A stretch of 34,177 nt of DNA. Origin: Acetobacteraceae bacterium (lineage in GTDB: Bacteria > Pseudomonadota > Alphaproteobacteria > Acetobacterales > Acetobacteraceae). The position numbers and the translations under genes were made by a program. The notes beneath the pieces are model-generated. The model ran no database searches. It worked only from the letters and a program-made list of their open reading frames with translations, and had not been told where the DNA came from. Of the stretch, positions 15,693-24,475 are shown piece by piece; the first letter of the stretch is position 1; each line of letters begins with the position of its first letter. The stretch covers positions 1 to 34,177 of the forward strand of contig JANXTL010000238.1 of assembly GCA_025352375.1 (NCBI GenBank), given 5' to 3'.

Positions 15693-15914
15693 ATGAAGAC
15701 CCTGTTGCTTGCTGCCGCTGTCCTGTCCTTCGGGATTGGCGTCGCACGCGCCGAAACCGCTCCGCCCTCGATGCACGATACAACGATGCAACACGATTCG
15801 ATGCATGATGGCATTCGCGACCGCATGAACGGCACGATGGCGCCGAAGCAAACCGCGCATGCCGTCACGAACGCCTGGCAGTCCGACGCTGGATTGGCCC
15901 GCGGCGGCGGCTAA
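15693..15914 (+). CDS. small secreted protein of unknown function
   Basis: A 73-aa protein with a clear Sec signal (MKTLLLAAAVLSFGIGVARA, likely cut after ARA). The mature part of about 53 residues is rich in Met, His and Asp (SMHDTTMQHDSMHDG), which could bind metal, though this is only composition. It ends in Gly residues and is followed 16 bp later by a strong stem-loop. No family recognised. Confidence 0.6.
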   Translation: MKTLLLAAAVLSFGIGVARAETAPPSMHDTTMQHDSMHDGIRDRMNGTMAPKQTAHAVTNAWQSDAGLARGGG

Positions 15915-15929
15915 ACCGAGCATAGATGG

Positions 15930-15965
15930 GCGTCCGGAACGTTGCAATATCGACGTTCCGGACGC
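15930..15965. terminator. strong 13-bp stem-loop between convergent genes
   Basis: GCGTCCGGAACGT (15930-15942) pairs perfectly with ACGTTCCGGACGC (15953-15965) over a 10-base loop. It lies between the small secreted gene and the GST gene, which converge, so it can act as a bidirectional terminator. A U-run is lacking. Confidence 0.65.
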
Positions 15966-15972
15966 AGGCAGG

Positions 15973-16656
15973 TCAAACCGTCTTAGCCGACCGCCCCAAC
16001 CCGCCATACAAATCCAGCACCCGGCCAAACCATTCCGCGATCGGCCCATCCGCCGCGATCGCCGGAAACGTGCTCGTGCAGCGTGGCCACATCAACGTTC
16101 CTGCTACGATATGATCTGCGTAGCTCGGCTGCGCCCCGCCGAGCCAAGGACGGCCCTGCAAGGCCACCCGCAGCGGGGTCAGGGAGGCGCGGAACGCCGC
16201 CACGCGATCCTCCCGCCCCGCTTGCACCGCTTCCAGTGTCCGGCCGAACCGGGTTTCGCGGCTGGTACGGAAATAGTCGCGATCCTTCTCCGCCACGACA
16301 TCCAGCAGATCGCGCACGATCAGCGTCACGATGCCCGGCATGAGCACCGAATCAGCCCAGGCGTTAATGAACCGGGCATGCGCCTGCCCACCGGGGCCGC
16401 CGAGAATGGAGGCATTGGGGTAAGCCCGATCCAGATACACCGCGATCGCCCAACTGTCGGACACGACCGTGGCGCCGTCCTGGATCACCGGCACCCGCCC
16501 CTGGCCGGAAAATACGATCTTATCCGTCTCGGTGAACCGCCAGGGCTGCGCATCCACCGGCAGCCCCTTGTGCGCCAGGGCAAAGCGCGTGCGCCAACAG
16601 TATGGGCTGAAGCGCAGTTCGGGGTCGGCCCCGGCCAGATCGTAAAGCGTGATCAT
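15973..16656 (-). CDS. glutathione S-transferase family protein
   Basis: A 227-aa two-domain GST. The N-terminal thioredoxin-like domain carries SPYCWRTRFALAHKGLPVD, a pattern found in LigE/beta-etherase-like and related bacterial GSTs, then GRVPVIQDG with the cis-Pro, and VVSDSWAIAVYLD with the glutathione-contact Ser. The C-terminal domain is helical and contains PSYADHIVAGTLMW. Its ATG overlaps the tpiA stop by one base (TGATG), so it is translationally coupled to tpiA. Substrate unknown. Confidence 0.85.
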   Translation of the reverse strand: MITLYDLAGADPELRFSPYCWRTRFALAHKGLPVDAQPWRFTETDKIVFSGQGRVPVIQDGATVVSDSWAIAVYLDRAYPNASILGGPGGQAHARFINAWADSVLMPGIVTLIVRDLLDVVAEKDRDYFRTSRETRFGRTLEAVQAGREDRVAAFRASLTPLRVALQGRPWLGGAQPSYADHIVAGTLMWPRCTSTFPAIAADGPIAEWFGRVLDLYGGLGRSAKTV

Positions 16657-17378
16657 CAGGCCCTCGCTATATCCAGGAAATCGGAGGCTTTCAGGCTCGC
16701 CCCGCCGACCAGCGCGCCGCCCACATGCGGCACGGCCAGCAGCGACGCGGCGTTGGACGGCCGGACGGACCCGCCATACAGGATCGGCATCGCCTCACCG
16801 GCCGGCCCGAAGCGGCGGACCAATGCCTGACGAATGAACAAATGCATCGCGGCGACATCGCCCTCGGTTGCCGTCCGGCCGGTGCCGATCGCCCAAACCG
16901 GCTCGTAGGCCACGATCCCCGCAAAATCGTCAGGCAGGCTGCCGTTCAACTGTTTGCCCACGACCGCGGTTTCCCAGCCGGCCTGCCGTTCCTCCGCGCT
17001 TTCCCCGACGCAGACGATGGGGGTCAGCCCCGCCGCCACCGCTGCCAGGGTCTTGGCTCGGACGAGAGAATCAGTCTCGCCATGGTTCTGCCGCCGCTCC
17101 GAATGACCGAGGATCACATAGCTGGCCCCGGCATCGCGCAGCATGGGGGCGGAAATATCGCCGGTATGGGCGCCGTGGGTTTCGGTATGGCAATCCTGTC
17201 CGCCCACCGCGACCGGCGATCCCGCCAGGAGTCGCGAAACCAAAGCGATCTGGGTCGCCGGCGGGCAAACAAGCAGGTCGCGGGTCAAGGCGCCGGCCTC
17301 CAGCAGCGGGGTCGCGATCGCCACGGCCTCTGCCGTCAACCCGAACATTTTCCAGTTCCCCGCGATCAATTGGCGCAT
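16656..17378 (-). CDS. tpiA: triosephosphate isomerase
   Basis: A 240-aa glycolytic enzyme interconverting dihydroxyacetone phosphate and glyceraldehyde 3-phosphate. Catalytic residues are visible: Asn8 and Lys10 in AGNWKM, His92 and Glu94 in LGHSERR, and the base Glu159 in [11 protein letters not shown]. The phosphate-binding ends are YGGSVRP and [10 protein letters not shown]. Length is slightly short, but all catalytic loops are present. It is followed directly by a GST gene and is divergent from the ppiD-like gene with 108 bp between them, which must hold both promoters. Confidence 0.96.
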   Translation of the reverse strand: MRQLIAGNWKMFGLTAEAVAIATPLLEAGALTRDLLVCPPATQIALVSRLLAGSPVAVGGQDCHTETHGAHTGDISAPMLRDAGASYVILGHSERRQNHGETDSLVRAKTLAAVAAGLTPIVCVGESAEERQAGWETAVVGKQLNGSLPDDFAGIVAYEPVWAIGTGRTATEGDVAAMHLFIRQALVRRFGPAGEAMPILYGGSVRPSNAASLLAVPHVGGALVGGASLKASDFLDIARA

Positions 17379-17486
17379 GGGCGTGTTTCCTCCTTGGCTC
17401 CCTCCCCTACCAGGATTCCGCCCCGGCTGGCAAAGCGGCGTTCGGCCTTCTATATGGTGCCGCCTTCGCTATCGGGAACCTGTTGA

Positions 17487-19391
17487 ATGATCTCCGCCTT
17501 CCGCCGAGCCCTGGATACCTGGTACGTCAAGGGGTTCTTCCTTGTGATGGTCCTGGCTTTTGTCATCTGGGGTATCGGTCCCGACGTCATCAGATTGATC
17601 GGCAACTCGTCCTGGGTGGTGAAGGTCGCGGGCCAAACGATTGAGGCACCGGCATTCCAGGCCGAATTCCAGCGCGCGCTCTCGACGGCGACCCAACAGT
17701 TGCCGCCGGGTCAGGAAGTCACACCTGCCCTGAAGAAGGAGGTTGCGGACGCGACGCTAAAGCGCATTGTCGGGGAAGCGGCGATGCAGGGGATGCTGCG
17801 CGATATGCATTTGCTCACGCCGCCGGCGGCGATCGCCGAGGCGGTTCGTGCCATGCCGGTCTTCAAGGACCTCAGCGGGCAGTTCAGTCGGCCGTTGTAC
17901 GATCAGGTGCTGCGCAGCAACAGCATCCCGGAAACGCGTTTCATCCAATCGGTGCGCACCGACCTCACGCAACGCCAGGTGTTGGGCGCAATTGCCGCGG
18001 GCATCGAAGCGCCGCTGGTCGAAGCGGCGCCGGTCTATCAGGCCGTCACCGAAAAACGAGCCGCCGACATGGTGGAATTCGCCTTCACCCGCGCACCCAC
18101 GGTGCTGCCGGCCGATGAAGCGACGTTGCGACGGTTCTACGACAACCACCCCGACAGCTACACAACGGCCGAAACCCGCCGGATACAGGCGGTGATCCTG
18201 TCGCCCAAAGGGTTGGCAACCGAGATTCCCGTCACCGATGAGGATCTTCACGCCGCTTACGACCACGCCAAGGCCAGCTACGTCACCGAGGAAAAGCGCT
18301 CGGCGCAGATCATCGCGGTCTCCGATGAGGCTAAGGCCAAGGCACTGCTGGCGACCTGGCAGGGCAACGCCGATTGGGCCGCGATGCAGGCCGCCGCCAC
18401 GGCTGCCGGGGCGACGGCCTTGCCGCTTGACGACGCCAAGAAAGATGCGTTTCCCGACCCCGATTTGGCCGCCGCTGTATTCTCCGCCCCGGCCGGCGCG
18501 GTGACTGGACCGGTCAAAGGCGCTTTCGGCTGGTTCGTTTTGAAAGTGACCAATATCGCGCCCGGCAGCGTAAAGAGCTTCGAATCGGTCAAACCCGAGC
18601 TGGCGGAGCGCGTGCTGGCGGAGAAAGCGACCGATATTATCTACGCCAGAGCGAATACGCTGGACAATCTACTGGGTAACGGCACCAAGCTGGACGAACT
18701 GCCGGGCGATCTTGGCCTGGTCGCGGTCCAGGGCACGCTGGACGCCGAGGGCAAGACGCCGGAGGGTGAAGCCGCTCCCCTCCCCGATCCGCCGGAACTA
18801 CGCACCGCCCTGATCGCCGCCGCGTTCCAGGTCCGCCTGGGTGACCCCATCCGCCTCACTGAAGCTAAAACGCCGGGCGGCCCTGCTTATTTCGCGGTGA
18901 CTGTCGAAACGATCACCCCGCCGGGAATCAGACCCTTCGAAGACGTCAAGGACCGGGTCAGCACCGATTGGACGTTCGACCAGCAGCGCCATGCGCAGGA
19001 AACAGCAGCAGCCGCGATGTACGCCGCCGTGCAGGGCGGCCGCCCCTTCGCCGATGCCGCCACGTTTGCCGGCGTCGTCCCGCACCTCACACCGCTGGTG
19101 TCCAGCGGCGAAGGGGCTGCCGGCATGCCGCCGGAGCTACAGCGCATCCTGTTCGGGCTGAAGAAGGACGAACCCACGATGGTGGAAACGGTGGCTGGCT
19201 TCATCGTCGCCGTGCCCGCGGAAATCGTCATCAGCAACCCTGAAACGGATAAGACTGCCTATGACAAGATGCGCTTGGACCTCGCCCGCAACATCGCGCA
19301 GGATTACGTCGCCGTCTTCCAGGAAGCGGTGCGCCAGCGCGCCATCCCGCGTATAAACCAGACGAACTTCAACCAAATCGTGCAACCCTGA
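17487..19391 (+). CDS. PpiD-like peptidyl-prolyl isomerase/periplasmic foldase
   Basis: A 634-aa inner-membrane-anchored chaperone of the SurA/PpiD type. A short cytoplasmic start is followed by one membrane helix (about residues 16-36). The SurA N-like helical region follows (QTIEAPAFQAEFQRAL, then RIVGEAAMQGMLRDM). A parvulin-like region spans roughly residues 260-360 and ends GPVKGAFGWFVLKVTNI, and a further repeat-like region extends to the C-terminus. In many alphaproteobacteria this gene lies between tpiA and trpE, as here. The stop is 17 bp before trpE, so the two are probably cotranscribed. Isomerase activity is not certain, because PpiD parvulin domains are often inactive. Confidence 0.88.
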   Translation: MISAFRRALDTWYVKGFFLVMVLAFVIWGIGPDVIRLIGNSSWVVKVAGQTIEAPAFQAEFQRALSTATQQLPPGQEVTPALKKEVADATLKRIVGEAAMQGMLRDMHLLTPPAAIAEAVRAMPVFKDLSGQFSRPLYDQVLRSNSIPETRFIQSVRTDLTQRQVLGAIAAGIEAPLVEAAPVYQAVTEKRAADMVEFAFTRAPTVLPADEATLRRFYDNHPDSYTTAETRRIQAVILSPKGLATEIPVTDEDLHAAYDHAKASYVTEEKRSAQIIAVSDEAKAKALLATWQGNADWAAMQAAATAAGATALPLDDAKKDAFPDPDLAAAVFSAPAGAVTGPVKGAFGWFVLKVTNIAPGSVKSFESVKPELAERVLAEKATDIIYARANTLDNLLGNGTKLDELPGDLGLVAVQGTLDAEGKTPEGEAAPLPDPPELRTALIAAAFQVRLGDPIRLTEAKTPGGPAYFAVTVETITPPGIRPFEDVKDRVSTDWTFDQQRHAQETAAAAMYAAVQGGRPFADAATFAGVVPHLTPLVSSGEGAAGMPPELQRILFGLKKDEPTMVETVAGFIVAVPAEIVISNPETDKTAYDKMRLDLARNIAQDYVAVFQEAVRQRAIPRINQTNFNQIVQP

Positions 19392-19408
19392 ACCCGACAG
19401 AGACCCTG

Positions 19409-20938
19409 ATGAACGTATCGGTCCCACCCGGCTTTGCCGCCTTCCGTGCCGCCTACGACGACGGACGTGGCAGCCTGGTGTGGCGCAAGGGCGTGTCGGA
19501 CCTGGATACGCCGGTTGCCGCCTTCCTGAAGCTGGCGCACGGGCAGCCCAACTCCTTCCTGCTGGAAAGCGTGGAAGGCGGGGCGAAGCGCGGGCGTTAT
19601 TCGATCATCGGCATGGCGCCCGATCTGATCTGGAAGTGCCAGAACGGCAAGGCATCGGTGAACCGGCACGCATTGTCGGCGCCGCACGCCTTCCTGCCCG
19701 ACCCCAAGCCGGCCTTGGACAGTTTGCGGTCCTTGATCGAGGAAGTCCGGCTGGATGTGCCCGCCAATCTGCCGCCGATGTCGGGCGGGCTGGTCGGCTA
19801 CCTCGGCTACGACATGGTCCGGCTGATGGAGAAACTGCCGGAGAAGAACAAAGACACGCTGGGCGTACCCGAGGGCGTGATGGTGCGGCCCACGTTGTTC
19901 GCGATTTTCGACAACGTGAACGACGAGCTGTCGCTGGTGGCCCCGGTCTATCCGCAGCCGGAGATCCCGGCCGCCGAGGCCTGGTCGCGGGCACAGGTTC
20001 GCCTGGCCGAAGCCGCCGAAGCGCTGGACCGGCCAATGCCGCACCAGCCCCCGCCGGTGATGCTGCCGGACCCGCCGGAACCGGCGTCCAACTTCACCAA
20101 GGCGGGCTTCACCGATGCGGTGGCGCGTTGCAAGGCATACATCGCGGCGGGCGATGCGTTTCAGATCGTCATCAGCCAGCGGTTTTCCGTGCCGTTCACC
20201 TTGCCGCCGTTCTCGCTGTATCGCGCGCTGCGGCGGATCAACCCGGCGCCGTTTCTTTTCTTCTTGGATTTCGGGGGATTTTCTATTGTCGGGTCCTCGC
20301 CGGAGGTTCTGGTGCGGTTGCGCGACGGTGTCGTGACCATCCGGCCGCTGGCGGGCACGCGGCGGCGGGGCACGACGCACGACGAGGACATGGCGCTGGA
20401 GGCAGAACTGTTGACCGATCCGAAGGAACGGGCGGAGCATCTGATGCTTTTAGATCTGGGTCGGAACGACGTGGGGCGCGTGTCGGCGATTGGGTCGGTA
20501 AAAGTGACGGAAAGTTTCATCATCGAACGTTTCAGCCACGTGATGCATATTTCCTCGAACGTGGAAGGTAAGTTGCGGGACGGACTGGACGCGCTTGACG
20601 CGCTGATCGGCGGCTTCCCGGCCGGCACTTTGTCGGGTGCGCCCAAGGTACGAGCGATGGAAATTATTGAAGAATTAGAGCCCGACCGCCGCGGCATCTA
20701 TGCCGGCTGCATCGGCTACTTCGCCGCGAACGGAACGATGGACACCTGCATCGGACTGCGCACCGCGATGGTGAAGGACGGCACGATGTATGTGCAGGCC
20801 GGTGCCGGAATCGTTGCTGATTCTGTCGCATCAGCGGAATACGAGGAATGCCACCAGAAGGCTCGGGCTTTGGTCCGCGCGGCGGAGGAAGCAGTGCGTT
20901 TCGCAGCAGGGAAATCAGGCAGGAACAGCGGAGGATAA
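19409..20938 (+). CDS. trpE: anthranilate synthase component I
   Basis: A 509-aa enzyme that converts chorismate to anthranilate with ammonia from TrpG; first step of tryptophan synthesis. The N-terminal region carries SFLLESVEGGAKRGRYSIIG, which includes the tryptophan feedback-site element. The catalytic half contains AGDAFQIVISQRF, IRPLAGTRRRG, the LLDLGRNDVGRV segment, GTLSGAPKVRAMEIIEELE and GAGIVADSV. It is complete. In related genomes trpE is usually followed by trpG, but here a decayed patch with a broken sulfotransferase follows, so the trp genes have been separated. Confidence 0.95.
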   Translation: MNVSVPPGFAAFRAAYDDGRGSLVWRKGVSDLDTPVAAFLKLAHGQPNSFLLESVEGGAKRGRYSIIGMAPDLIWKCQNGKASVNRHALSAPHAFLPDPKPALDSLRSLIEEVRLDVPANLPPMSGGLVGYLGYDMVRLMEKLPEKNKDTLGVPEGVMVRPTLFAIFDNVNDELSLVAPVYPQPEIPAAEAWSRAQVRLAEAAEALDRPMPHQPPPVMLPDPPEPASNFTKAGFTDAVARCKAYIAAGDAFQIVISQRFSVPFTLPPFSLYRALRRINPAPFLFFLDFGGFSIVGSSPEVLVRLRDGVVTIRPLAGTRRRGTTHDEDMALEAELLTDPKERAEHLMLLDLGRNDVGRVSAIGSVKVTESFIIERFSHVMHISSNVEGKLRDGLDALDALIGGFPAGTLSGAPKVRAMEIIEELEPDRRGIYAGCIGYFAANGTMDTCIGLRTAMVKDGTMYVQAGAGIVADSVASAEYEECHQKARALVRAAEEAVRFAAGKSGRNSGG

Positions 20939-20967
20939 TACCACGAAATTATGGTTTGAACCCGGCG

Positions 20968-21658
20968 ATGATCATTTCGCACACCCATAAATTTATCTTT
21001 TTCCACAACCCGAAATGCGCCGGGACAAGTTTTCGCGCGGCATTGGCCGCCTTATCATGACGATCCATTCACATTCTGGGGCATTTTCAATGCCCCTTAT
21101 TTTCGTAACGTGATCGATCATACACATCTGCGCCTGTGGGAGATGGCGGCGCAATTCCCGGATATATACGAGAAGACCCACGAGTACAACTCGATCGTCT
21201 TCGTTCGGAGCCCGTATGCTCGCTTTCTCTCGGCGATGAGCGAACATTTGAAAAAATTCTGGCCTGCGATCGATATCCAGGCCATGACCCCGCTGCAACG
21301 GAGCCAGACGGTGGAAGTATTCATCGCGAAAATTCTGAACATATCGCGTATCATCACGGACTGCCGGTTCATCCATTTCTCGCCGCAGATTTGGTATCTG
21401 ACTCTCGAAAAACACCAGGTACCGAGGCATATCGTACCCATGCTGGAAAAAAACCCGGACGCATTCGCAAAGCAGGGTCTGGCGGTGCTCGGCCTGCCCG
21501 ACCGGATCGTTCCGCACTACAATCCCTCACCCGTCGATTTGTCTGCTGCGCTCGGATCGTCCGCGGTCAGAGCGTTTATCCAGGATTTCTATGAGGATGA
21601 TTTCGCGTTCTTCCGAGCGCGGCCTTCATTGGCGATCTTGGCGGAAATTCCAGGCTGA
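20968..21658 (+). pseudogene. sulfotransferase family gene with a +1 frameshift
   Basis: The N-terminal piece (ATG 20968) reads KFIFFHNPKCAGTSFRAAL, including the PAPS 5'-phosphosulfate loop typical of Sulfotransfer_2-type enzymes, and stops at 21058-21060. One extra base near 21051-21053 explains the stop: in the next frame the protein continues YHDDPFTFWGIFNAPYFRN, then HTHLRLWEMAAQFP and the 3'-phosphate-binding region IVFVRSPYARFLSAM, to a TGA at 21656. A GTG at 21110 could start the second half alone, but without the PAPS loop it should be inactive. The gene is visibly less GC-rich than its neighbours, suggesting acquisition. A sequencing error remains possible. Confidence 0.75.
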
Positions 21659-21763
21659 GGTTGTTCGGGAATTCGGTCCCGCAGCCTGCCGGCTAAATTG
21701 GAATCCGAGCAGTTTCAGGCGCCGCACAATCTCCCGATAACGAAAGCCGGCCAACCGGCCCAT
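21626..21763 (-). pseudogene. hicA: truncated HicA-like toxin gene
   Basis: It starts at ATG 21763, overlapping the hicB stop by one base (TGATG). The first 29 residues fit HicA: GRLAGFRYREIVRRLKLLGF followed by QFSRQAAG. Family members continue with a Ser-His-Glu-type catalytic segment; here the sequence changes after codon 29 (near 21677) to an unrelated PNSRTTSAW tail, which runs into the end of the convergent sulfotransferase and stops at 21626. The catalytic His is therefore absent and the RNase would be dead. The break marks a recombination or insertion junction. Confidence 0.7.
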
Positions 21764-22108
21764 CAGGCATTCACGACCAGTGGGTAGTCGAAAACGTCGG
21801 CGGTCGGCACCAGCCGGCTGACTGCCTCGTCGCCGTCCCGCAGTTCGATCAGCTTCTTCGCGACATCGCGCGCGATTTCGATCGTTTCCTGGATGGTTCG
21901 GCCTTGGGCAATCAGCCCCTGGATGTCGTCCTAGACCATGATCGTTTGAGGTTGCACGCGATCTCGGCGTTCGATCATGGTCTAAGCCTTTGTTTGAGAG
22001 GGTGATTCACGCCCGAGGTTGAAGTCAACCTCAGGCGATCACGCTCTAGGTCGCGAGATAGGCTCCTTCCGGCAGCCTTTCGATATGCAGCGTGGCGATG
22101 CGTTCCAT
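21763..22108 (-). pseudogene. hicB: HicB-like antitoxin gene split by repeat copy C
   Basis: The 5' part starts at ATG 22108 and encodes ATLHIERLPEGAYLAT, ending at a TAG formed at the repeat border. Past the repeat, the same frame continues DDIQGLIAQGRTIQETIEIA, then RDVAKKLIELRDGDEA and a final FDYPLVVNA, stopping at 21763. This is the HicB-type antitoxin pattern (strand, GRT-x-x-E-T helix, FDYPLVV end). Removing the repeat plus one TA leaves the halves in frame but with a TAG codon between Thr and Asp, where relatives usually carry Ser, which suggests a nonsense mutation (TCG to TAG) came first. With the truncated hicA, the whole locus is decayed. Confidence 0.8.
21932..22048 (-). mobile_element. 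MITE-like palindromic repeat, copy C, inverted, inside hicB
   Basis: It has the same 117-bp two-module structure as copies A and B but lies on the minus strand, with TA borders at 21932-21933 and 22047-22048. Relative to hicB it is oriented module I first, so its leading bases form the TAG that ends the antitoxin fragment. Confidence 0.9.
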
Positions 22109-22209
22109 GGTTCGGCCATCCTCGATGTGACGCCACACTATCACGTTTGACGCCGCCCCCCCAAACTCGCAAGTTCCGGGCCATCCAACATCCCAAGAGC
22201 GCAGCATCC

Positions 22210-23643
22210 ATGGCAGTGCAGGCCGTTTCCCATACTGAGGTTCCTCGCCGATCGGAAACAGCGCCCGTTCTGCTCTGGTTTCGCGACGATCTGCGGCTCG
22301 CGGATCATGCGGCGTTGCATGTGGCGCTGGGGACGGGTGCGCCGGTTTTGCCGGTGTACGTGCTCGACGACGATCCGCCGTGGGCGATGGGCGGGGCCGC
22401 GCGCTGGTGGCTGCACCGCAGCATTCGGTCGTTGACACAGGCGCTCGCAGCCCGGGGTGCCCCGCTGATCCTGCGGCGCGGGCCAGCCGCGGCCACGATC
22501 CGGGCATTGGTCGCGGAGACCGGCGCCACGGCGGTCTACACCGGGGGCATGCCCGACCCGAAGGCGCGGGCGATCGACCGCGCGCTGGTGGACGCGGGGG
22601 TGGCGCTGCACCGTCTCAGAACGTTCATGCTGTTCTCTCCGAACGACATCCGCACCGGCGGCGGCGGGCGGTACGCGGTCTACACCCCCTTCGCCAACGC
22701 CTGCCTCACGCGGGAACCACGCCCGTTGCTGCCGGCCCCCGAGCGCATCCCGGCCCCGCGGCCGCCTCGGTCGGACAGGCTGGACGATTGGGGGCTGTTG
22801 CCCACGAAACCCGATTGGGCCGGCGGCCTGCGCGCCACCTGGACGCCGGGGGAGCAAGGCGCGGCCGACCGGCTGGACCGTTTCCTGGCAGGCGCCATCG
22901 ACGACTACCCCAATGGCCGCGACCGTCCGGACCGATCCGGCACGTCCATGCTGTCGCCGCATCTGCGGTTCGGGGAAATCTCCGCCGCTACCGTCTGGCA
23001 TCGCGCCGGCACCAGCCACAAGACGTTCATCAAAGAGCTGCTCTGGCGGGAATTCAGCATCCACCAGCTCTGGCACAATCCGTCGCTGCCCGATGCCCCC
23101 GCCAAACCGGCGTTCGCCGCGATGCCCTGGCGGGACGACCCCGCGTCCCTGAACGCGTGGCAGCAGGGCATGACTGGCATCCCAATCGTCGATGCCGGCA
23201 TGCGCCAGCTCTGGCTAACCGGCTGGATGCACAATCGGGTGCGCATGATCGCGGCCAGCTACCTGATCAAGCATGCGATGATCGATTGGCGCGCCGGGGA
23301 AAAATGGTTCTGGGACACGCTGGTGGACGCCGACCTCGGGGCCAACGCCGCCAACTGGCAATGGGTCGCCGGCAGCGGCGCCGACGCCGCGCCGTATTTC
23401 CGGATCTTCAACCCCGTGCTGCAAGGGCGTAAATTCGATCCCGACGGGGCCTATACACGGCAATTTGTCCCGGAAATCGCGAGGTTGAACACAAGTCATA
23501 TCCACGCCCCGTGGGAGGCACCGCCCGACATCCTCCGCCAGGCGGGAATCGTACTCGGCCAGTCATACCCGCATCCGGTCGTGGATCTGGCGTTCGGACG
23601 GAGACGTGCGCTCGACGCCTTCGCGGCGCTTCGTGCTGGATAA
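22210..23643 (+). CDS. phr: deoxyribodipyrimidine (CPD) photolyase
   Basis: A 477-aa light-dependent DNA repair flavoenzyme of the class I cryptochrome/photolyase family. ATG 22210 is chosen; in-frame sequence to 22147 has only a weak TTG start. The N-terminal alpha/beta antenna domain begins PVLLWFRDDLRLADH. The helical FAD domain contains SPHLRFGEIS, ELLWREFSIHQLWH, GMRQLWLTGWMHNRVRM and the flavin/DNA region DTLVDADLGANAANWQW, then APYFRIFNPVLQGRKFDP. The Asn near the flavin and the Trp-rich core are present. It starts about 100 bp from the divergent hicB remnant and is followed 32 bp later by a phosphoesterase. Confidence 0.93.
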   Translation: MAVQAVSHTEVPRRSETAPVLLWFRDDLRLADHAALHVALGTGAPVLPVYVLDDDPPWAMGGAARWWLHRSIRSLTQALAARGAPLILRRGPAAATIRALVAETGATAVYTGGMPDPKARAIDRALVDAGVALHRLRTFMLFSPNDIRTGGGGRYAVYTPFANACLTREPRPLLPAPERIPAPRPPRSDRLDDWGLLPTKPDWAGGLRATWTPGEQGAADRLDRFLAGAIDDYPNGRDRPDRSGTSMLSPHLRFGEISAATVWHRAGTSHKTFIKELLWREFSIHQLWHNPSLPDAPAKPAFAAMPWRDDPASLNAWQQGMTGIPIVDAGMRQLWLTGWMHNRVRMIAASYLIKHAMIDWRAGEKWFWDTLVDADLGANAANWQWVAGSGADAAPYFRIFNPVLQGRKFDPDGAYTRQFVPEIARLNTSHIHAPWEAPPDILRQAGIVLGQSYPHPVVDLAFGRRRALDAFAALRAG

Positions 23644-23675
23644 AAGCCGAGTCGTGCCTATATATTTTGCAACCG

Positions 23676-24359
23676 ATGTCCCTCCCCCCGATTCCTCAGC
23701 CCGCCCGTATCAGGGTCGTGGGCGATGTTCATGGCGACGTCACCGCCTTCCGCTACGCTGCCGCGACCGACCGGTTTGTCATCCAGTTGGGCGACCTTGT
23801 AGATAACGGCCCCGACAGTGCCGGCGCGCTGCGGATCATGTTCGACCTGATCGACCAAGGCCGCGGCCTGTTCATCCTGGGCAATCACGACTTCAAGCTG
23901 GCGCGCGCCATCGGCGGTCAGATCACCCGCGTCGACGCCATGTTGACCGCGACGCTCGGGCAACTGGATGAACCCCTGCGGGAACGAACGGTGCGGGAGG
24001 TCCTGCGGGCGCCAGCCTGGCTTCGGCATGGCGGCAATTTGTTCGTTCACGGCGCGTTTCACTCATCGATGCTGGAGCAGCCGGCGCCTTCAGTGGACCT
24101 CGAACGGCCGCATGGGGCCGCGTCGCGCGCGCTGTACGGCGAACCGACCGGCCGGACGCAAGCGGACGGCTATCCCGAACGGAGCCTGAACTGGGTAGAC
24201 CGCATTCCCGCCGGCATCGTCGTTTATTGCGGCCACGACCGCCGCAGCACCGACGGACGTCCTTACCGTCGCACCGGACAGGCGGGCGGGGCTGCGGTGT
24301 TTCTCGACACCGGCGCCGGCAAAGGCGGACATCTGTCCTGGATCGATCTGGACTTGTAG
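23676..24359 (+). CDS. metallophosphoesterase (calcineurin-like, PP2A/Ap4A-hydrolase type)
   Basis: A 227-aa two-metal phosphoesterase. ATG 23676 is chosen because conserved sequence starts at RIRVVGDVHGD, ten residues in. Metal-binding motifs in order: GDVHG (Asp17, His19), GDLVDNGPDS (Asp40), GNHD (Asn70, His71), a His in FVHGAFH, and GHD near the C-terminus. Relatives include symmetrical Ap4A hydrolases, PrpE and Ser/Thr protein phosphatases, so the substrate may be a dinucleotide or a phosphoprotein. It follows the photolyase gene on the same strand. Confidence 0.85.
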   Translation: MSLPPIPQPARIRVVGDVHGDVTAFRYAAATDRFVIQLGDLVDNGPDSAGALRIMFDLIDQGRGLFILGNHDFKLARAIGGQITRVDAMLTATLGQLDEPLRERTVREVLRAPAWLRHGGNLFVHGAFHSSMLEQPAPSVDLERPHGAASRALYGEPTGRTQADGYPERSLNWVDRIPAGIVVYCGHDRRSTDGRPYRRTGQAGGAAVFLDTGAGKGGHLSWIDLDL

Positions 24360-24360
24360 T

Positions 24361-24375
24361 GCAACGGACCGTTGC
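24361..24375 (+). terminator. short palindrome after the phosphoesterase stop
   Basis: GCAACGG and CCGTTGC flank a single base directly after the stop codon. As RNA it could form a short hairpin. No U-run follows, so terminator function is uncertain. Confidence 0.3.
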
Positions 24376-24392
24376 AAGACCTCCGCTCGATT

Positions 24393-24432
24393 GCCTGAAC
24401 AACCTAGCCTGAACAACCTGGCCTGAACAACC
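24393..24432 (+). repeat. 14-bp tandem repeat, nearly three copies
   Basis: GCCTGAACAACCTA, GCCTGAACAACCTG and GCCTGAACAACC follow each other without gaps in the 116-bp gap before the SixA-like gene. No function is evident. Confidence 0.9.
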
Positions 24433-24475
24433 AGGGCGGGACAAAACCCGGACGACGTGCCACACTGGCCCCATC

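Noticed and set aside
23511-23675. N-terminal extension of the metallophosphoesterase
   Set aside because: It overlaps the end of the photolyase gene and lacks family similarity; the internal ATG at 23676 gives the normal start.
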